The notes beneath the pieces were generated by a model. That model ran no database searches and was not told the DNA's origin. It saw only the letters and a program-made list of their open reading frames with translations. A stretch of DNA of 63,925 bases from Gnetum montanum (taxonomy: Eukaryota > Streptophyta > Gnetopsida > Gnetales > Gnetaceae), in assembly GCA_015680685.1 (NCBI GenBank), contig MNCI01015984.1, positions 975,790 through 1,039,714 on the forward strand, given 5' to 3'. Positions 58,571 through 63,925 of the stretch are shown piece by piece (position 1 is the first letter of the stretch; every line of letters starts with the position of its first letter). Position numbers and translations under genes: made by a program.

Positions 58571-61500
58571 ATGACCTCAAAAAGAGAAGCACAAGGAGAA
58601 CTTCCATGACCAACAAGTGAAAGATCACAAGGTGGAAGAGGACAAGTGAGTGAGCAAAACCCGCAAGTAGAACAAGGAGACCAAGAGGCATAATCCTTTA
58701 GTATCCATCAACAAACTCTTGCCATAGAGCAATCTATTCAAGGAAAAGCAAACATTCCATAAGAGCTTGTCCAGGGACAAAAATTTACACTATCACCTAA
58801 ATGCCTTCAAGCTACTTAGGAAAAATCCATCATGTCAACAATAATTGTGGAACTTAACTTTGGTCCATTTTTTGAATTTTCTTCAAAAGGTGTTAAGGCC
58901 TAACTTCAGTCATCTCCTTTGTGGCCTACTTTTACAACAAATGGGAAGTGGTATTTAGAAGAAATACTCTAGTTTTGGTAGAATCAAGAAGTAGATGCTA
59001 TAGTAAAAATTGAAAGGATCTCAGTGTCTTACTTAGTTAAGGTAATTGCAGAGGTACTGAATGTGCCCAATGAAGGAGCAAAGGTAGCATAGATACCAAC
59101 AAGATCTGATACAGACACTAGGAAGTTGTGGTTGCAATAGGCATATGGCAAGGACAATAAAAAATATAGTGAACTAACTGGTGAAGAAGAGATCTATGTT
59201 AAAATTGGTACTTATTACTTGTTTCCTACCAAGAGATTAAACCAAATCTCTACATGTGCAACTAGAGGTAGCGCAATATTAATGGGGAAGTTTAATGCAA
59301 ACATCACTCACCTCTACTTCATGATAATTCAAAGGAGGTTCAAGGAGAAGAAGGTAGAGAAGTTAACACTTCCATTTCCTTGCCTTATTTGGAAGTTATG
59401 CAAATGAACTAGCATCCTAGGGTATACAAATGATGCATTAAGGAAGGCACAGAATGCTTCCTATGTCGAAATTCTCAAGCTAGTGCCTCCTAAAAGGTAC
59501 TGAATGTGCCCAATGAAGGAGCAAAGGTTTCACAAATACCAACAAGAGCTAACACAAACACTAGGAAGCTGTGGTTGCAGCAAGCATATGGCAAGGAAAA
59601 TAAAAAAATATAGTGAACTATCTACTGAAGAAGAGATCTATTTTAAAATTAGTACTTATTACTTGTTTCCTACTAAGAGATTAAACCAAATCTCTACATG
59701 TGCAACTAGAGGTAGTGCAATATTAATGGGGAATTTTAATGCAAAAATCACTCACCTATACTTCATATAAATTCAAAGGAGGTTCAAGGAGAAGAAGGTA
59801 GAGAAGTTAATACTTCCATTGCATTACCTTATTTGGAAGTTATGCAAACAAGCTGACATCCTAGGGTATACAAATGATGCATTAAAGAAGGCAAAGAATG
59901 CTTCCTATGTCGAAATGCTCAATCCAGTGCCTTCTAAAAGGGACCAAATAGAAGAACAACTAGGCACTAATGAGACTACCCAAATCACAAGATAATAATA
60001 GCAGCAATCGCAAGTTCCACCACCACCATTGCAAGATTATAGGCCTTCAATCAGTCATCTACAACAAATTGAAGAAACCATCAGTTAGGGATGTATGGAA
60101 GAGGCCAATTTATTCAAAGTAATTAATGATGTAGTTAGGAAAACCATCTCAACAAATCCTACCAGTGAACAAATATCATTACAATTAGGATAAGAGGCCT
60201 AGTGGTCATAACAGATTTTTGGAAACGTAGCATCATTCCAAGCAATGCTTGAGTCTAAAGAAGGAGCCACAGTTGTGGTCATGCAGCACCATGATGCAAC
60301 AAGAGCCATAGAAGTGATCATGAATCACATTAGAGAATCTTTCAATGTACTTGTGGTGCCGCTAGCTAATATTTCTGGAACCAAAGATGCTCAAATGTTA
60401 GCTGGTACATGTATGACTCTTGTAGAACATAAAGATGTGTTAGATAGACTGTCGCAAATAGGATAGGTTATGATAAATCTCTTCGACATTCCTAGTGATG
60501 TCACTACAACACAATCTGAATTGATTATCACCAAATAAAAATTTATCATGATTGCAACTAGGGTAGAGCATGCTGATAATGAGCTTTGTAGATTACAAGA
60601 AGAGTTCATAGCCCTAAGAGCAAAAAGAAGAGATCCAACTCAATTCATTGCACTAGAACATCTAGCATAATTTAGAAGTAAGTAGATCAATTACCTCATT
60701 AAGAACAATAAAGAGATGGAGAATGAGAAAGAAATGGTAGTATGTGATGCTTCAGTAGCCAAGGCTCAAGCATATGCCCATGCTAAAGCATTTGCTACCT
60801 TACAAGAGAAAAATAAATAGCTCACTACTAGTAACATGCGATTGACCATGGTTGAAAAATAAAAGAACATTTTAGAAGAAAGAATCCACCAGCTAGGGGA
60901 ATAATTGGTGAGGATCAACTAAGATATGAGCCACCTTGCAAGAGAAAACAAAAGCCTCTCCATGGAGGAGGTATGTGCCATCTATCAAAAGTCAACCATC
61001 AAAATTAGCACATGGTAAAATAATACAAAGAAGCATGAACAGCTCAAGTAACACTTCCAAGATCAGGTGGGAATGTATAAACAAATCAATGAGAAAGAGA
61101 TCCAGATGGCAAAGGCCAACATTAATTCCATGTCAATACAAAATCTAGAATGGAGATTCATCTTGGACATCATGGTCCACACCTTTAAAGCAGAAGTCAA
61201 AAATAAAGACTTGTAGATTAAGGACTTGAAAGAATACATGGGGTTAGCAAACCTCCATTATGCTAACTTAGCCATGTTAACAACAAGTAGGCCCAAAAGT
61301 GAACTTGAACAACAAGTAGCAACCATGTATGCCTTGTACAAGAAAGATTTTTCAAATCACAAAGATGCTTTATAGAAACTTCAAGAAGCAAACTTATAGC
61401 TAGAAGCTACCAGGGGTAAAAAGATGTAGCAGTGAACCTGGCTAGAGGATCAACAAATCACCATGAATTAAGAGAGAAGGCCAAAGCTTTTGAAGAAGAA

Positions 61501-61731
61501 AGATGATAGTTTGTGGCATGGTATGTTAAAGCTAATCAGATGTTTCTACAACCACCATGTCCATGGAACATGTTGATCCCATCAAACATTGGATCATTAG
61601 CATGGATGATTCACAATCCAAGAATAGAAGAGGAGAAACTGTAAGTGCTCTTGAACCACTATCAATTTCAAAAGTTTGAAGATAAGGAGATGCAACCAAT
61701 GGAAGAGCCACCACCACATGGAACAACATAA
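58571..61731 (+). pseudogene. E5 ORF3: long coiled-coil protein with an internal tandem duplication
   Basis: ATG at 58571 (M-T-S-K-R-E-A), just after ATTACAA, where an acceptor-like AG may have mutated. The N-terminal part has V-E-L-N-F-G-P-F-F-E (about 58850) and K-W-Y-L-E-E-I-L, colinear with E8. The globular block Y-Y-L-F-P-T-K-R-L-N-Q, then F-P-C-L-I-W-K-L-C-K near 59370-59400, is present twice because a 443-bp segment is duplicated in tandem (59053-59940). Downstream are helical Glu/Lys/Gln-rich stretches (60540-61420) with N-K-E-M-E-N-E-K-E-M and L-Q-E-K-N-K, and an acidic/Pro-rich end M-E-E-P-P-P-H-G-T-T (stop at 61729-61731). About 25 stops. Role unknown; perhaps a structural or DNA-binding accessory protein. 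Confidence 0.6.
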
Positions 61732-61919
61732 GGCTACATCCAGCTTTCACCAAATTTTATTTTTGTATTGTAAAGTTTATCATGTCTTAAATGTGTCATT
61801 TTGTAAAGCACCACTAGGGCACTTAAGGGTCATGTATAGAGTAGTTAGTTTCATGCAAATCTACCTCCCAATTTTGTAAGGGACTCTATCCTCATTTTTT
61901 AACTCAAGTAAGAGTTTTC

Positions 61920-61936
61920 AATCAGTTGTAGGGGTA
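61920..61936 (+). promoter_or_regulatory. E5 polypurine tract
   Basis: AATCAGTTGTAGGGGTA lies directly before the 3' LTR, with one A interrupting the G-run. Confidence 0.6.
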
Positions 61937-62824
61937 TGATAAATCCAAAGTTTTTGAAATAACAATATCATAGTTATCATATTGTATCATTGATGTCATA
62001 GATATGTTATTGTATCTCATGATACATTATCGTATAAAAAATATTGTGAGGTGCATGCCAGCCTATAAAGCAACACTTAGATGTACAAATCCATAGTAGA
62101 TTTGATAACATAGTAGCAAAACTCTTTCAATTTGTTTTCATAGTTTTAGCTTTCAATACTTAGTAGTGTATGCTCGCAATATGATGTTAAGTGATTGAAT
62201 AGAGTCTTTATTTGAGTGTTATATACTTGGATGCATTGCATGATCAAAAATAAAGATCAAGATTACTTTCCATCATTGCAACAACACTTTGTTTTATTTC
62301 TACTTTCATTTAGTTTAATGTTTACAATTTTCATAGTTACTGATTTACTTTCAATATACTTTACTATTCCTATCATTAAGAAAAATGAATATGACTAATC
62401 TCAACAACTTAACTGTAGATACTTGTTAATCCACAAGTACTATCACTTGGTATGCCCAGTAGTGTGGTACTTGGTAATCCCAATAGTAGTTACATGAAGT
62501 CCAACGTGTGAATAGAAGATTAGGACTGGCTACTCATCACATAGGCTAGATTAGATTTTTTTTAGTTACTCAGATTTAAAAACTATTACTTTTACTTCAT
62601 GTTAGCTATGAGCACTATGGCCCATACAACATCATCTATCATATGCCTCATTGTGAGTTAAACCATATGCATTGAATTTACTAGCTAATGTGGGAAGACA
62701 ATGATCGCAAAATCTAACCAATTACTTGCATAATCACATTACCTTGTCTACGGAATTTGATTAGGATCATTCATGAATACTCGTATCTCGTATGGTTGGG
62801 TGTTGGATACTCCACTGCTTATCA
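61937..62824 (+). repeat. E5 3' LTR
   Basis: 888 bp, TGATAAATCC...GCTTATCA. Degenerate GATATC-like units lie at 61960-62040, then GCCTATAAAGCAAC (62060-62073). AATAAAGATCAAG is near 62248 and the U5 repeats near 62450-62480. Followed directly by TATGA, matching the left TSD at 13905. Paired with the split 5' LTR 13910-14514 + 34558-34925. Confidence 0.88.
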
Positions 62825-62829
62825 TATGA
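62825..62829. repeat. E5 right target-site duplication (TATGA)
   Basis: Matches 13905-13909, 48.9 kb away, and proves that both LTRs belong to a single insertion. Confidence 0.75.
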
Positions 62830-63171
62830 CAACATAAAACCTACTACTATGTGCTCCCAACTACCACTACAATAAAAACCCTCTAATGCTTCACACTCTC
62901 TACAATGCTTACAAACATCATAGCACTACACCAACATCTATCCATCTGATTACTATTACATGTCAAATGTTCATGTGGGTTTCCATGTTCTACTCATAAA
63001 AGCACCAAGTCTCCCTCCTCTATTAACATGAAACTTTCCTAAATAACTTGATAGTTCTTGTTGCAAGTATGAGACTTTATCACAAATTGACTTAACAACT
63101 CATCTAATCTTATCCTATCTTGACTTATGATATAATCATGTTTGTAGCCATTTAATCACATCTTATGTTGA
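62830..63171. other. Right flank of the nest, no gene seen
   Basis: AT-rich, no open frame of note and no recognised repeat. This is the continuation of the pre-insertion DNA left of 13905. Confidence 0.5.
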
Positions 63172-63660
63172 TGATGAATCATGGTCTGTTAGGTCCTATT
63201 ATCGAACCCCTGTTATCAGACCCCTATTATATGATGAGTCTCATTCTTGAACCCCTGATATTAGGCCCCTATTATCTGATGAGTCCCGATATCAGACCCT
63301 CAATATCAAATACCTGATATTGTGACCTGACGCGATATCGCGTACGCGATATCGCAGCCTATATCCTTACCTATAAATAAGAGGCAGTGCCCTTGGTTTC
63401 CACATTAGTTCTTAGTCCCTTATCCAAACTCTTGCAATTTTTCCTTCTTAGAGTTAGAATTATTTCTTAGTGCATGCCCACAGTGTGATGATTGTAATTG
63501 TACGACATCCTTTATTCGAGTGTGACATACTTGGACATGCACATGACCCGAAAATAAAGATCGAGATTACTTCATCATTTCAGCATTCACTTAGTTTAAT
63601 TATTTAATTGTTATTGTTATTTATTACTTTCATAATTAACATCTCTTTACCCTAAACTCT
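63172..63660 (+). repeat. E9 LTR, truncated by E10
   Basis: Starts TGATGAATCATGG. U3 has an array of CCCCTRTTATC and GATGAGTC-type units (63195-63290). It ends in a 24-bp perfect palindrome made of two GCGATATCGC arms around GTAC (63332-63355). The TATA box CCTATAAATA is at 63370-63379 and AATAAAGATCGAG near 63553. It breaks off at CCTAAACTCT, where the E10 LTR begins. Whether it is a solo LTR or part of an element cannot be told here. Confidence 0.88.
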
Positions 63661-63925
63661 TGATGAGTGGCGAGCTACCCCTACACTCAACCATACAAAA
63701 CAAGCGTAGCACGTGCGATCCGGTCGAACTCCGTAGACTAAATGCCTTAACGCCACAAGAAACACTTGGGGTTAATAGTTCATTGTCTTCCCAGACTTAC
63801 TTCTTATTGTCATGGTGTATGGTTAAGTAAGTCCGAGGTATATGATTTTTTTGGTATTTTTCGGTTTATCGCCTATGCTATGAGAGTGAAGGGTTGAGAA
63901 ACTAACTAATTCTAACTACAACACT
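63661..63925 (-). repeat. E10 LTR 3' end, running off the window
   Basis: Minus-strand LTR end CGCCACTCATCA at 63661-63672, followed (reading leftward from the edge) by the well preserved terminal block with TACGGAGTTCGACCGG and GGTTGAGTGTAGGGGTA. It looks less mutated than most LTRs here (CpG-containing sites still present), so E10 may be recent. Confidence 0.85.

Overview
This window is repeat-rich nuclear DNA from a plant with a large genome, probably a seed plant; a gymnosperm or other giant-genome lineage is possible, but the sequence cannot settle it. I found no host gene, tRNA, rRNA, CRISPR array or bacterial feature. Nearly everything recognisable is one family of Athila-like Ty3/gypsy LTR retrotransposons, called E1-E10 here, plus two LINE fragments and one foreign long LTR-type insertion. 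All coding regions are broken by stops and frameshifts, many of them TAG/TGA where related copies have TGG or CAG, as expected of old methylated copies.

Layout. 1-3256: E1 (minus), partial 5' LTR, PBS, gag and start of protease, running off the left edge. 3257-8207: E2 (minus), RT, protease, gag and 5' LTR. 8208-13904: pre-insertion DNA with two LINE pieces on the plus strand. 13905-62829: one large nest. The outermost element E5 (13910-62824) has a 5-bp target-site duplication TATGA on both sides. E3 (14515-34557) sits inside the 5' LTR of E5 (flanks CTTGA/CTTGG). E4 (24587-34197) is a complete gag-pol element inside the 3' LTR of E3 (flanks CCAAT/CTAAT). A 3-kb TGTTG...CAACA unit (16511-19526) sits in the gag of E3 (exact duplication CATGG) and holds a 645-base assembly gap. 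The 3' non-coding region of E5 is further interrupted by a rearranged block (37452-57315): E6 (minus), then E7 and E8 (plus). 62830-63171 is right flank, followed by the LTR of E9 and an inverted LTR of E10 inserted into it.

Shared element plan. The LTR starts TGATGA and ends TCATCA, with a U3 full of short palindromes (mostly GATATC-centred), a CCTATAAATA-type TATA box, an AATAAAGAT poly(A) site and a U5. It is followed by a PBS like that of Athila elements (TTGGCACC-N-TTGCCRGGGA type), gag with an unusual CX2CX3HX4C knuckle, protease, RT/RNase H, integrase, a long U-rich non-coding region, and a purine tract next to the 3' LTR.

The most interesting feature is an extra gene module in E3, E5 and E8. 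In the env-like position between pol and the 3' LTR lies a long coiled-coil ORF (ORF3). It is preceded by its own TATA-containing promoter-like segment, which carries the same type of palindrome as the LTR of that same element. In E8 both LTR and internal segment switched to a GATGAGGCCTC motif; in E3 and E5 both use GATATC-like motifs. This suggests a co-evolving cis-regulatory unit. E4, E6 and E7 have only a short reading frame at the equivalent site. E3 and E5 share one large pol deletion, so that form probably moved in trans.
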